Origin: Nocardioides oleivorans
Lineage (GTDB): Bacteria; Actinomycetota; Actinomycetes; Propionibacteriales; Nocardioidaceae
Assembly: GCF_004137255.1 (NCBI RefSeq)
Contig: NZ_SDWT01000001.1
Location: forward strand, 310,001 to 374,000
Direction of reading: 5' to 3'
DNA length: 64,000 bases
Below, piece after piece: positions 8,158 through 15,854 of the stretch (position 1 is its first letter; every line of letters starts with the position of its first letter). Under the pieces are notes generated by a model that was not told where the DNA came from, ran no database searches, and was given only the letters and a program-made list of their open reading frames with translations. The position numbers and the translations under genes are program-made.

Positions 8158-8636
8158 CCGGCCACGCTAGCCCGGCTGCTCGCGGGGGTCGTCCGGATCT
8201 CCGCCGGGCCGGTGCGGGGCCACGTCCAGGCGAGCCGCACGACCAGGGCGAGCAGGGCCAGCTCCAGCACGATGCCGAGGCCGTAGAAGAGGACCCAGGA
8301 CTCGCCGACGATGTTGAACACCGTGACGGGGACGTAGAGCGACGCCACGACGAGGTTCGCCGCGCGGCTCGCCCGGGCGGGGAGCGTCGTCGACAGCACG
8401 ATCATGAGGATGGGTACGGCCATGAGGGACAGCGCCGCGGTCGAGAAGGTCTGGGAGAGGTCGAGCTCGAAGACCTTGCCGTCGAGGATCTCCTCGACGA
8501 CCCCGGGCGTGAAGAAGTTGAGGATGTCGACGTAGGCGTAGAGGAACATGAAGCTCGTCCACGCGGCGGCAAGCCTGATCCGCACTGGGATCGGCTGGTC
8601 GTGCAGGGCGGCGACTGTGGGCTGGGGTGTGGTCAT
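8154..8636 (-). CDS. Small membrane protein, DUF6326-like
   Basis: 160 residues with four predicted membrane segments (around 22-42, 67-87, 96-116 and 120-142). The pattern WTSFMFLYAYVDILNFFTPG followed by a multi-helix core ending in Arg/Trp-rich loops resembles the DUF6326 family. Function is unknown. ATG at 8636 is preceded by GGAGG on the minus strand. It is the first gene of a two-gene unit with the MOSC protein; 8637-8758 should contain their promoter, though I see no clear -10/-35 pair. Confidence 0.65.
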   Translation of the reverse strand: MTTPQPTVAALHDQPIPVRIRLAAAWTSFMFLYAYVDILNFFTPGVVEEILDGKVFELDLSQTFSTAALSLMAVPILMIVLSTTLPARASRAANLVVASLYVPVTVFNIVGESWVLFYGLGIVLELALLALVVRLAWTWPRTGPAEIRTTPASSRASVAG

Positions 8637-8758
8637 GGCGGCCTCCGTGGATGTGGACGTGGTGGTTCGGTGGGTCCACGATCACGGAGCCCGGCGGCCG
8701 GCACCTCGGCCCGCAGGCCGGACTCCCTCAGCCTTTCGGCCAGTGCGCCGACCCTTGC

Positions 8759-9130
8759 TCAGGAGTCGCCCGAGTGGCAGACCGCCTCGATGTTGTTGCC
8801 CTCGGTGTCGCGGACGAAGGCGCCGTAGTAGGCCGGGTGGTACTCCGGCCACAGCCGCGGCTCGTGCAGCGACTCGGCGCCGGCGGCCAGCGCCTCGGCG
8901 TGCCAGGCACGGACCGTCGCAGCGTCCGGTGCGCTGAAGGCGACGTGGACCTCGCGGTTGTCGCCGACGCCGTCGAAGGTGCCGATCCAGAAGTCGGGCT
9001 CGTCGGTGCCGTAGCCGATGGCCACGCCGACATCCATGATCCGGCGGTGGCCGAGGACCCCGAGGACCCGGTCGTAGAACGCGGCTGCCCGTGCGAGGTC
9101 GGTGCAGTTGATGCCGAGGTGATCGATCAT
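8759..9130 (-). CDS. VOC (glyoxalase/bleomycin-resistance) family protein
   Basis: 123 residues from ATG 9130, chosen over an upstream start because the family begins with a first beta strand of the MIDHLGINCTDL type. One VOC fold of two beta-alpha-beta-beta-beta units is visible. Potential metal ligands are His4 and the Glu in DTEGNNIEAVCH near the end. Members include glyoxalase I-like isomerases, dioxygenases and resistance proteins, and the substrate cannot be assigned. The gene is divergent from the phosphosugar mutase gene over a 71-base spacer. Confidence 0.8.
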   Translation of the reverse strand: MIDHLGINCTDLARAAAFYDRVLGVLGHRRIMDVGVAIGYGTDEPDFWIGTFDGVGDNREVHVAFSAPDAATVRAWHAEALAAGAESLHEPRLWPEYHPAYYGAFVRDTEGNNIEAVCHSGDS

Positions 9131-9189
9131 CCACCGATGGTGGCACCGCGCACCGACACCGGCCACCGTCCGCCGTCGCCGCCGGGGGA

Positions 9190-9195
9190 TAGCGT
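9190..9195 (+). promoter_or_regulatory. -10 box of a leaderless promoter (TAGCGT)
   Basis: TAGCGT lies 6 bases before ATG 9202, so transcription should begin at the start codon of the phosphosugar mutase gene. No Shine-Dalgarno sequence is present. Confidence 0.5.
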
Positions 9196-9201
9196 GCGTC
9201 C

Positions 9202-10857
9202 ATGACCGACCAGACCGACCTGATCGAGACCGCCCGCGCCTGGGCGGCCGAGGACCCCGACGACCAGACGCGGGCCGAGCTCGAGGCGGTCGTCGCCGCC
9301 GCCGGGCGCGGCGAGGAGACCGACCTCGCCGATCGCTTCGCCGGCACGCTGGAGTTCGGCACGGCCGGCCTGAGGGGCGCGCTGGGCGCCGGACCCAACC
9401 GGATGAACCGGGTCGTGGTCACCCGGGCGGCGGCCGGGCTGGCGGCCTACCTCAAGGACACCGGCCACGCCGGCGGCTCGGTCGTGATCGGCTTCGACGC
9501 CCGCCACAACTCCGACGTCTTCGCGCGCGACACGGCCGAGATCATGACCGGCGCCGGCTTCAAGGCGCTCGTCATGCCGCGCACCCTGCCCACTCCCCTG
9601 CTGGCCTTCGCGATCCGCGAGCTCGGCTGCGCGGCCGGCGTGATGGTGACCGCGAGCCACAACCCGCCGCAGGACAACGGCTACAAGGTCTACCTCGGCG
9701 ACGGCAGCCAGATCGTGCCGCCCGCCGACCTCGAGATCGCCGACCGGATCGCGGCGGTCGGCGCGCTGGCCGACCTGCCGCGCGGCGGTGCCGGCGGCCT
9801 CGTGTCGGAGGAGATCGTCGACCGCTACCTCGACACCGTCGCCGAGCTCGCCGAGGACGGCCCGCGCGACCTGACCGTCGTCTACACCCCGCTCCACGGA
9901 GTCGGGGGTACGACGGTCGCGCAGGTGCTGGAGACCGCCGGCTTCGAGGCGCCCCACGTCGTCGAGGAGCAGGAGCACCCCGACCCCGACTTCCCGACGG
10001 TGTCCTTCCCCAACCCCGAGGAGCCGGGCGCGATGGACCTCGCCATGGCCCTCGCGGCCGCGCGGAAGGCCGACCTGGTCGTGGCCAACGACCCCGACGC
10101 CGACCGCTGCGCCGTCGCCGTGCCCGACGCCCACGGCTGGCGGATGCTGCGCGGCGACGAGGTCGGCGCGCTGCTCGCCCACCACCTGATCCGGCGCGGT
10201 CGCACCGGCACCTACGCCAACTCGATCGTGTCCTCGAGCCTGCTCGGCAAGATGGCCGCCGCCGCCGGGCAGCCGCACGAGGAGACGCTCACCGGCTTCA
10301 AGTGGATCGGGCGCGTCGAGGGCCTGGCGTTCGGCTACGAGGAGGCGCTCGGCTACTGCTGCGACCCCGAGCACGTGAAGGACAAGGACGGCGTCTCGGC
10401 GCTGCTGCTGGTGTGCGAGCTCGCCGCGTCCGCGAAGGCCGAGGGGCGCACGCTGACCGACCTGCTCGACGACATCGCCCACGAGCACGGCCTCCACGCC
10501 ACCGACCAGCTCTCCGTGCGCTTCGAGGACCTCTCCGACATCCCGGCCACGATGGACCGCCTGCGGGCGGCTCCCCCGACCACGCTCGGCGGGCTCACCG
10601 TCGAGAGGGCCGAGGACCTCTCCGAGGGCACCGAGCTGCTGCCCCCCACCGACGGCCTGCGGTACTCGCTCGCCGAGGGCGCACGCGTGATCGTCCGCCC
10701 GAGCGGCACCGAGCCGAAGGTGAAGTGCTACCTCGAGGTCGTCGTCCCCGTCGAGCCCGGCACCGGTGGCGGCGGCGTCGACGCCGCCCGGATCTCCGCC
10801 GCCGGACGGCTCGACGCGATCAAGGCCGACCTCCGGACCTCCGCCTTCGGCGCCTGA
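9202..10857 (+). CDS. Phospho-sugar mutase (phosphomannomutase/phosphoglucomutase)
   Basis: 551 residues, the length of the long PMM/PGM-type alpha-D-phosphohexomutases. It interconverts hexose 1- and 6-phosphates through a phosphoserine intermediate. Visible elements are EFGTAGLRG (about 51-59), the active-site serine loop TASHNP (Ser152), the Mg-binding loop DPDADR (about 297-302), the sugar-specificity loop GFKWIGR-EGLAFGYEEALGY (about 365-385), and the phosphate-binding loop RPSGTEPK (about 499-506). All four catalytic loops are intact. Whether mannose or glucose phosphates are preferred cannot be decided from sequence. Confidence 0.92.
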   Translation: MTDQTDLIETARAWAAEDPDDQTRAELEAVVAAAGRGEETDLADRFAGTLEFGTAGLRGALGAGPNRMNRVVVTRAAAGLAAYLKDTGHAGGSVVIGFDARHNSDVFARDTAEIMTGAGFKALVMPRTLPTPLLAFAIRELGCAAGVMVTASHNPPQDNGYKVYLGDGSQIVPPADLEIADRIAAVGALADLPRGGAGGLVSEEIVDRYLDTVAELAEDGPRDLTVVYTPLHGVGGTTVAQVLETAGFEAPHVVEEQEHPDPDFPTVSFPNPEEPGAMDLAMALAAARKADLVVANDPDADRCAVAVPDAHGWRMLRGDEVGALLAHHLIRRGRTGTYANSIVSSSLLGKMAAAAGQPHEETLTGFKWIGRVEGLAFGYEEALGYCCDPEHVKDKDGVSALLLVCELAASAKAEGRTLTDLLDDIAHEHGLHATDQLSVRFEDLSDIPATMDRLRAAPPTTLGGLTVERAEDLSEGTELLPPTDGLRYSLAEGARVIVRPSGTEPKVKCYLEVVVPVEPGTGGGGVDAARISAAGRLDAIKADLRTSAFGA

Positions 10858-10858
10858 C

Positions 10859-12037
10859 GTGCGCCCCCTCGTCCACGCCCTCGTCCTCGCCCTGGCCGCC
10901 GGGCTGCTGGTCGGGGCACCCGCGGGTGCGTCGTACGACGACTCCTCCCGCGCGCCGGCACCGCGCGCCCCGAGAACCTGGCACGTCGGTCCCGACCGCG
11001 ACCTGGAGGCTCCCAGCGCCGCGGCCGCGGTGGCAGGTGACGGCGACACCGTCCTGATCGACCCGGGCACCTACTCCGGCGACGTCGCGACCTGGACCCA
11101 GGACGACCTGACGCTGCGCGGCGACGGCGGGCGGGCGCACCTGCGCGCCGACGGCAACGACGCCCAGGGCAAGGCGATCTGGGTCATCGCCGGCGACCGG
11201 ACCACCGTCGATCGCATCGAGCTCAGCGGCGCGGCCGTCCCCGACCGCAACGGCGCCGGCATCCGCGCCGAGGGCACCGACCTCACCGTCACCCGCAGCT
11301 GGTTCCACCACAACGAGATGGGCATCCTCACCGGCGCCGACCCCGAGAGCGACATCGTGGTCAGCCGGTCGCGGTTCTTCCGCAACGGGTTCGGCGACGG
11401 CTACTCGCACAACCTCTACGTCGGCGCCGTCCGCTCGCTGACCGTCACCGGCAGCTGGCTCTCGCGCGCCGACACCGGCCACGAGATCAAGTCGCGCGCG
11501 GCCCGCAACACCATCGTCGGCAACCGGATCAGCGACGGCGACGCGACCGCGAGCTACTCGATCGACCTGCCCGACGGCGGCCTCTCGCTCGTCGCCGGCA
11601 ACGTCGTCGTGCAGGGCCCGCGCTCGGACAACCCGGCCCTGGTCTCCTACGGCGCCGAGGGCCTCACCAACCCCGGCCACACGCTCTGGGTCGTGCACAA
11701 CACCTTCGTCAACCAGCGCAGCTCGGGCACGTTCGTGAGCCTCGCCGCAGGTGCCCGCGCCCACCTGCGCAACAACCTCTTCGTCGGCCCTGGCGACCTG
11801 ACGTCCGCCTTCACCTCCGCCACCGTCGAGCTCCGCGCCAACCGGCGCGTCGGTCCCGACAGCTTCGTCGACCCCGACCGCGAGGACTACCGCCTGCTCG
11901 CCTCGTCGCCCGCCGTCGACCGCGGGGGGCCGGTCCCGAGGCGCTGGCGGCCGCGCTGGGAGTACGCCGCTCCCGCCGACCGGGTGCGCCGGCCGACCGT
12001 CGGGCGCCCCGACCTCGGGGCCCACGAGCTCCGCTGA
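10859..12037 (+). CDS. Secreted right-handed parallel beta-helix protein
   Basis: 392 residues from GTG 10859, one base after the mutase stop. This start gives a clean signal peptide (ALVLALAAGLLVGAPAGA). The rest is a parallel beta-helix: short repeated turns of the type LTVTRSWFHHNEMG, IVVSRSRFFRNG, LTVTGSWLSR and NTIVGNRISDG, with stacked Asn/Gly turns. Such folds occur in polysaccharide lyases and pectinase-like enzymes. The HNEMGIL, SHNLYVG and HEIKSRA segments could carry catalytic residues, but the reaction is unknown. It ends with a PAVDRGGPVPRRW-type segment common to secreted beta-helix proteins. Translational coupling to the mutase gene is likely. Confidence 0.8.
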   Translation: MRPLVHALVLALAAGLLVGAPAGASYDDSSRAPAPRAPRTWHVGPDRDLEAPSAAAAVAGDGDTVLIDPGTYSGDVATWTQDDLTLRGDGGRAHLRADGNDAQGKAIWVIAGDRTTVDRIELSGAAVPDRNGAGIRAEGTDLTVTRSWFHHNEMGILTGADPESDIVVSRSRFFRNGFGDGYSHNLYVGAVRSLTVTGSWLSRADTGHEIKSRAARNTIVGNRISDGDATASYSIDLPDGGLSLVAGNVVVQGPRSDNPALVSYGAEGLTNPGHTLWVVHNTFVNQRSSGTFVSLAAGARAHLRNNLFVGPGDLTSAFTSATVELRANRRVGPDSFVDPDREDYRLLASSPAVDRGGPVPRRWRPRWEYAAPADRVRRPTVGRPDLGAHELR

Positions 12038-12044
12038 GCCTGGC

Positions 12045-12050
12045 TATCCT
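12045..12050 (+). promoter_or_regulatory. -10 box of a leaderless promoter (TATCCT)
   Basis: TATCCT ends 7 bases before ATG 12058. This favours 12058 over the in-frame ATG at 12052 as the true start of the DUF6412 gene, since 12052 would lie upstream of the transcription start. Confidence 0.55.
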
Positions 12051-12057
12051 GATGCGC

Positions 12058-12363
12058 ATGGACCGCACGCTCGACGCCGTGGCACGCGGGCGGCTCGCGC
12101 TCGTCGTGGCGCTGGTGGGGGTCGCCTCGGTCCTGTCGGCGGCGGCCCTGTCCCCGGCCATGACCCAGTCGGTCGTGCTGGTCGCCGCCCTGTCCGCCGC
12201 CACGGCGCTGGCCGGTGTCCACTGCCTGCTGACCGTGCCCGACGCCGGGCTCGGCTCCCTGCGTCCGCCGCGTCGTGCGGCCGACGTACCCCTCGTGCTC
12301 GCCGGACGGACCACCGACGTGGTCCACCACCCGGCGCGCCCGCGCGCTCCTGGACGCGTCTGA
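12058..12363 (+). CDS. Small membrane protein, DUF6412-like
   Basis: 101 residues with two hydrophobic segments (about 12-32 and 36-58) and a basic cytoplasmic tail ending DVVHHPARPRAPGRV. The last segment resembles the C-terminus of DUF6412 proteins, which commonly precede a short YidC in actinobacteria. The in-frame ATG at 12052 would add two residues. Function is unknown. Its position 58 bases before the YidC gene suggests a shared transcript and a possible role with the insertase. Confidence 0.65.
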   Translation: MDRTLDAVARGRLALVVALVGVASVLSAAALSPAMTQSVVLVAALSAATALAGVHCLLTVPDAGLGSLRPPRRAADVPLVLAGRTTDVVHHPARPRAPGRV

Positions 12364-12421
12364 CCCGTCGCCCCGCGCGACGGCGTACAGGCCCATCCGA
12401 CCTCTCGTCCAGGAGACACCC

Positions 12422-13213
12422 ATGTCATTGCTCGACCCCTTCTCGCGCGCCCTCGCCGCGGTCCTCGCGGCCACCCACGACGGCCTCTCGGCCCTCGGTC
12501 TACCGGCCGACTCGGCCCTCACCTGGCTGCTCTGCATCGGGGCCGTCGTCGTCCTCGTCCGCACCGCGCTGCTCCCCTTCACCGTCCACGGCGTCCGGCA
12601 GGCGCACGCCGCCTCACGCGCCCGGCCGCACCTGCGGGAGATCGCCGACCGCTACCGGGGCAGGACCGACGCCGACAGCGTCCGGCAGATGATCGCGGAG
12701 CGCCGCGCGGTGTCCGCCGAGCACGGCGTGAGCCGCCTCGGCTGCCTCCCCCTGCTCGTGCAGCTGCCCGTGTGGCTCACGCTCTACCACCTGATCTCGG
12801 ACGTCGCCCGCGGCTCGGCCGTCGGCGCGATGGGACCGGCACTGGTCGCGTCGCTGGGCGCGGCCTCGCTCCTCGGCGTCTCGCTCGCCGGCACCGGCTA
12901 CCTCGGCGGCGGTCCCGCCCACCTCGCCGTCGTGCTCGGCCTCGCGCTGACCGCGGCCGCGTTGTCGTACGCCACCCAGAAGTTCTTCGTCGCTCCCAAC
13001 ACCGTCCTGGACGGGATGCCCGAGGCGGTGGCGACGGCACACCGCCTGATGCCGACGCTCTCCGCGGTCGGTCTGGTGGTCGCCGGCGGCGTGGTGCCGG
13101 TCGCCCTCCTGGGCTACTGGGTGCTCAGCTCGACGTGGACGCTGGCGCAGTCCGCGGTCGTCATGCGCTGGTTCCCGACCCCGGGCACGGAGGCCGCGCG
13201 CCGTCCGGCGTGA
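12422..13213 (+). CDS. YidC/Oxa1-family membrane protein insertase (short paralogue)
   Basis: 263 residues from ATG 12422, preceded by AGGAGA. The YidC core is recognisable: a periplasmic amphipathic start, the first core helix SALTWLLCIGAVVVLVRTALLPF, a cytoplasmic helical hairpin (HAASRARPHLREIADRYRGR onward), and a hydrophobic segment LPLLVQLPVWLTLYHLISDV. An Arg in the VVLVRTALLPF helix is the usual hydrophilic-groove residue. The protein is shorter than housekeeping YidC and sits away from rpmH/rnpA, so it is probably a second, specialised insertase working with the DUF6412 neighbour. Confidence 0.88.
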   Translation: MSLLDPFSRALAAVLAATHDGLSALGLPADSALTWLLCIGAVVVLVRTALLPFTVHGVRQAHAASRARPHLREIADRYRGRTDADSVRQMIAERRAVSAEHGVSRLGCLPLLVQLPVWLTLYHLISDVARGSAVGAMGPALVASLGAASLLGVSLAGTGYLGGGPAHLAVVLGLALTAAALSYATQKFFVAPNTVLDGMPEAVATAHRLMPTLSAVGLVVAGGVVPVALLGYWVLSSTWTLAQSAVVMRWFPTPGTEAARRPA

Positions 13214-13228
13214 GCTCGCGGTGAGACC

Positions 13229-13254
13229 GCACCGGGCGGAGGTCCGCCCGGTGC
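13229..13254 (+). terminator. GC-rich hairpin after the YidC gene
   Basis: An 11-bp perfect stem (13229-13239 with 13244-13254) and a 4-base AGGT loop begin 15 bases after the YidC stop and end 12 bases before the exporter GTG. No T-tract follows, which is usual for actinobacterial terminators. Confidence 0.6.
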
Positions 13255-13266
13255 CACACTCCTCCC

Positions 13267-14169
13267 GTGTCCCGAGCCGCGAGCGTCGCCTTCGTCGTGG
13301 TCGGTCTCATCTGGGGCACGAACTTCATCACCATGAAGTGGGCGCTGGAGACGATCAGCGCCGGGCAGGTCACCCTGCTGCGGGTGCTGTTCGGCTTCGT
13401 GCCGGTGCTGGCGTACGGCCTCTTCCGCCGCGCGTTCGCCCGCTCGCACTGGCGCCACGCGCACCACTTCGTCGTGATGTCCGTGCTGGCGACGAGCCTC
13501 TACTACTTCCTGTTCGCCGCGGGCACGCAGCTGCTGCCGAGCGGGATCGCGGGGGCGCTGAGCGCGTCGATCCCGCTGTTCTCGTTCCTGGGCGCGGCCG
13601 TCCTGCTCCGCAGCGAGCGGATCACCCTGATCCGCCTGGCCGGGGTGCTCACCGGCCTGGCCGGCGTGGTGCTGATCGCGCGGCCGTGGGCGACCTCGGG
13701 GACCGTCGACCCGAAGGGCGTCGCCTTCCTGCTGCTCGGCTCGGCGAGCGTGGGACTGTCGTTCGTCTACGCGCGCCGCTTCATCAGCCCGCTCGAGATC
13801 CCGGCCGCCGCGCTGACGACCTACCAGGTCGGGCTCGCGCTGGTGATGGTGCTGGTCCTCACCGACCTCGACGGGATCACCGCGATCACGCACGACACCC
13901 GCGCGACCCTCGGGATCGTCGTCGGCCTCGGCCTGCTCGGGACGGGCGTGGCCTTCGTCCTCTACTACTTCATCGTCGAGCAGCTCGGCGCCGTGACGGC
14001 CGCGAGCGCGACCTACATCCCGCCGGTCGTCGCCGTGCTGATCGGCTGGCTGCTCGTCGGCGAGGAGCTGCACGCGCTGGACGGGGTCGCCATGGTGCTC
14101 ATCCTCGCCGGTGTGGTCGTCCTGCGGCTCGGCTCGCCCAGGAAGCCCCGGCCGGCCGTCACGTCCTGA
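13267..14169 (+). CDS. EamA/DMT-family metabolite exporter
   Basis: 300 residues with ten predicted membrane helices arranged as two EamA repeats (about 1-140 and 150-292). Characteristic pieces are GLIWGTNFITMKWAL in helix 1, GTQLLPSGIAGALSASIPLFSFLGAAVLLRSERI in helices 3-5, and the matching second-half stretch ATYIPPVVAVLIGWLLVGEELHALDGVAMVLILAGVVVLRLG. The family exports amino acids, nucleosides and other small metabolites, but the substrate is not predictable. Start is GTG 13267. A weak CACACT box 6 bases upstream suggests a leaderless promoter. It converges on the PH-domain gene 9 bases away. Confidence 0.85.
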   Translation: MSRAASVAFVVVGLIWGTNFITMKWALETISAGQVTLLRVLFGFVPVLAYGLFRRAFARSHWRHAHHFVVMSVLATSLYYFLFAAGTQLLPSGIAGALSASIPLFSFLGAAVLLRSERITLIRLAGVLTGLAGVVLIARPWATSGTVDPKGVAFLLLGSASVGLSFVYARRFISPLEIPAAALTTYQVGLALVMVLVLTDLDGITAITHDTRATLGIVVGLGLLGTGVAFVLYYFIVEQLGAVTAASATYIPPVVAVLIGWLLVGEELHALDGVAMVLILAGVVVLRLGSPRKPRPAVTS

Positions 14170-14178
14170 CGACCGCCG

Positions 14179-14784
14179 TCACACGAAGAAGCTGACCAGC
14201 AGCACGAGCACCGAGGCCACGACCAGGGAGACGGTCAGCATCGCCGGCTCCCGGCGTACGGCGTCGGGCAGCGCCAGCTGCTCCTTCGAGCCGGCCTTCA
14301 CGCCCGCGCTGGTGCGGGCGGCGTCGACGAGCTCGTAGACCCTGTTCTCCACGAAGTCGGGGTAGGGCATGTCCTCGCGCGTCCGGTCGCTGCCCGGGCC
14401 GCGCCGGGCGAGCAGGGCCTTGCGCCAGGTGCGTCCGACGACCGTCGAGACCAGCCGACGGTCGCCGGCGCGCACGACCAGCACCTGGCGCACGGCCATC
14501 TCCTCGACCGCAGCGAGGCGGACGTGGACGGTCTCGAGCATGTTCTGCATCACGAGGTGCTCGCGGGTCACCCACAGCGCCGGGCGCAGCATCGCCGCCC
14601 ATGCCAGCACCCCGGCGAGCAGGGCGGCGGCCGCGACCCAGGCGGGGAAGCCGTCGTCGAGGTAGACCACCCCGGCGACCGCGACGAGGGCCGCCACGAC
14701 GACGCTCAGCCAGCCGGTGATGCGCCCGCTGGTCGCGTGGAAGCGCTCGACGACCTCGTTGTCGCCGTCCTGCAGGGGTGCCAT
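14179..14784 (-). CDS. PH-domain-like membrane protein
   Basis: 201 residues from ATG 14784, preceded by GAGGTTGAC. Two N-terminal membrane helices (about 22-42 and 47-65) are followed by a cytoplasmic beta-rich segment resembling bacterial PH domains (ALWVTREHLVMQNMLETVHVRLAAVEEMAVRQVLVV, about 68-103). A charged region and a single C-terminal membrane helix (LTVSLVVASVLVLLVSFFV) follow. Function is unknown. It is divergent from deoC over a 78-base spacer. Confidence 0.7.
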   Translation of the reverse strand: MAPLQDGDNEVVERFHATSGRITGWLSVVVAALVAVAGVVYLDDGFPAWVAAAALLAGVLAWAAMLRPALWVTREHLVMQNMLETVHVRLAAVEEMAVRQVLVVRAGDRRLVSTVVGRTWRKALLARRGPGSDRTREDMPYPDFVENRVYELVDAARTSAGVKAGSKEQLALPDAVRREPAMLTVSLVVASVLVLLVSFFV

Positions 14785-14850
14785 GTCAACCTCGTCGATT
14801 TGAGCAGGGTTTGGGCCTCCGCGGGTTGGCCGGGGCCTCGGACGCAACCC

Positions 14851-14856
14851 TATGCT
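14851..14856 (+). promoter_or_regulatory. -10 box of the deoC promoter (TATGCT)
   Basis: TATGCT ends 6 bases before the GTG start of deoC at 14863, with TTGGCC 19 bases upstream at 14826-14831. The pattern indicates a leaderless deoC transcript. Confidence 0.6.
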
Positions 14857-14862
14857 GGGGCG

Positions 14863-15849
14863 GTGACTGCCAGCTCAACGGAGAGCTCCGCGTCCGCCCA
14901 CGGCGTCTTCGACGACGTCGTGCGCTCGGACTCCTCGCTCCGCCGATTCCTCCACGGCCTCCCCGGGGTCGACCAGGTCGGGTGCGAGGCACGCGCCGCC
15001 GGCCTCGGCACCCGGTCCATCAAGACCACGTCGAAGGCCTGGGCCATCGACCTGGCCATCCGGATGGTCGACCTGACCACGCTGGAGGGCCAGGACACCC
15101 ACGGCAAGGTCCGCGCGCTCGCCTCGAAGGCGATGCGGCCCGACCCCGCCGACCCGACCTGCCCGGCCACGGCCGCGGTGTGCGTCTACCCCGACATGGT
15201 CTCCGTCGCCAAGCAGCAGCTCGGCCACAGCGGCGTCCACGTGGCGGCGGTCGCCACGGCGTTCCCCAGCGGTCGCGCGGCGATGGACATCAAGCTCGCC
15301 GACACGCGTGACGCCGTCGAGGCCGGTGCCGACGAGATCGACATGGTCATCGACCGTGGCGCGTTCCTGTCCGGTCGCTACCTCGACGTCTTCGAGGAGA
15401 TCGCCCAGGTCAAGGAGGCGTGCGCCAGGCCCGACGGGACGAGCGCCCACCTGAAGGTCATCTTCGAGACCGGCGAGCTCCAGACCTACGACAACGTCCG
15501 CCGGGCCAGCTGGCTCGCGATGATGGCCGGTGGCCACTTCATCAAGACCTCGACCGGCAAGGTGCAGCCGGCGGCGACCCTCCCGGTCACCCTGATCATG
15601 CTCGAGGCCGTCCGCGACTTCCGCGAGCAGACCGGCCAGATGGTCGGGGTGAAGCCCGCCGGTGGCATCAAGACCACCAAGGACGCCATCAAGTACCTCG
15701 TGATGGTCAACGAGACCTGCGGCGAGGACTGGCTCGACCCCGACTGGTTCCGCTTCGGTGCGTCCACGCTGCTCAACGACCTGCTGATGCAGCGCACCAA
15801 GATGACGACCGGTCGCTACTCCGGTCCCGACTACTTCACGCTGGACTGA
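14863..15849 (+). CDS. deoC: Deoxyribose-phosphate aldolase
   Basis: 328 residues, the long actinobacterial form. It splits 2-deoxyribose 5-phosphate into acetaldehyde and glyceraldehyde 3-phosphate, the last step of deoxynucleoside catabolism. The Schiff-base Lys lies in GHFIKTSTGK (near residue 228), the proton-relay Lys in GVKPAGGIKT (near 264), and the conserved Asp in EIDMVIDRG. GTG start 14863 is fixed by the -10 box 6 bases upstream. It leads a run with two aldehyde dehydrogenases, which fits removal of the acetaldehyde it produces. deoA, cdd and add lie 5-12 kb downstream. Confidence 0.95.
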   Translation: MTASSTESSASAHGVFDDVVRSDSSLRRFLHGLPGVDQVGCEARAAGLGTRSIKTTSKAWAIDLAIRMVDLTTLEGQDTHGKVRALASKAMRPDPADPTCPATAAVCVYPDMVSVAKQQLGHSGVHVAAVATAFPSGRAAMDIKLADTRDAVEAGADEIDMVIDRGAFLSGRYLDVFEEIAQVKEACARPDGTSAHLKVIFETGELQTYDNVRRASWLAMMAGGHFIKTSTGKVQPAATLPVTLIMLEAVRDFREQTGQMVGVKPAGGIKTTKDAIKYLVMVNETCGEDWLDPDWFRFGASTLLNDLLMQRTKMTTGRYSGPDYFTLD

Positions 15850-15854
15850 GGCCG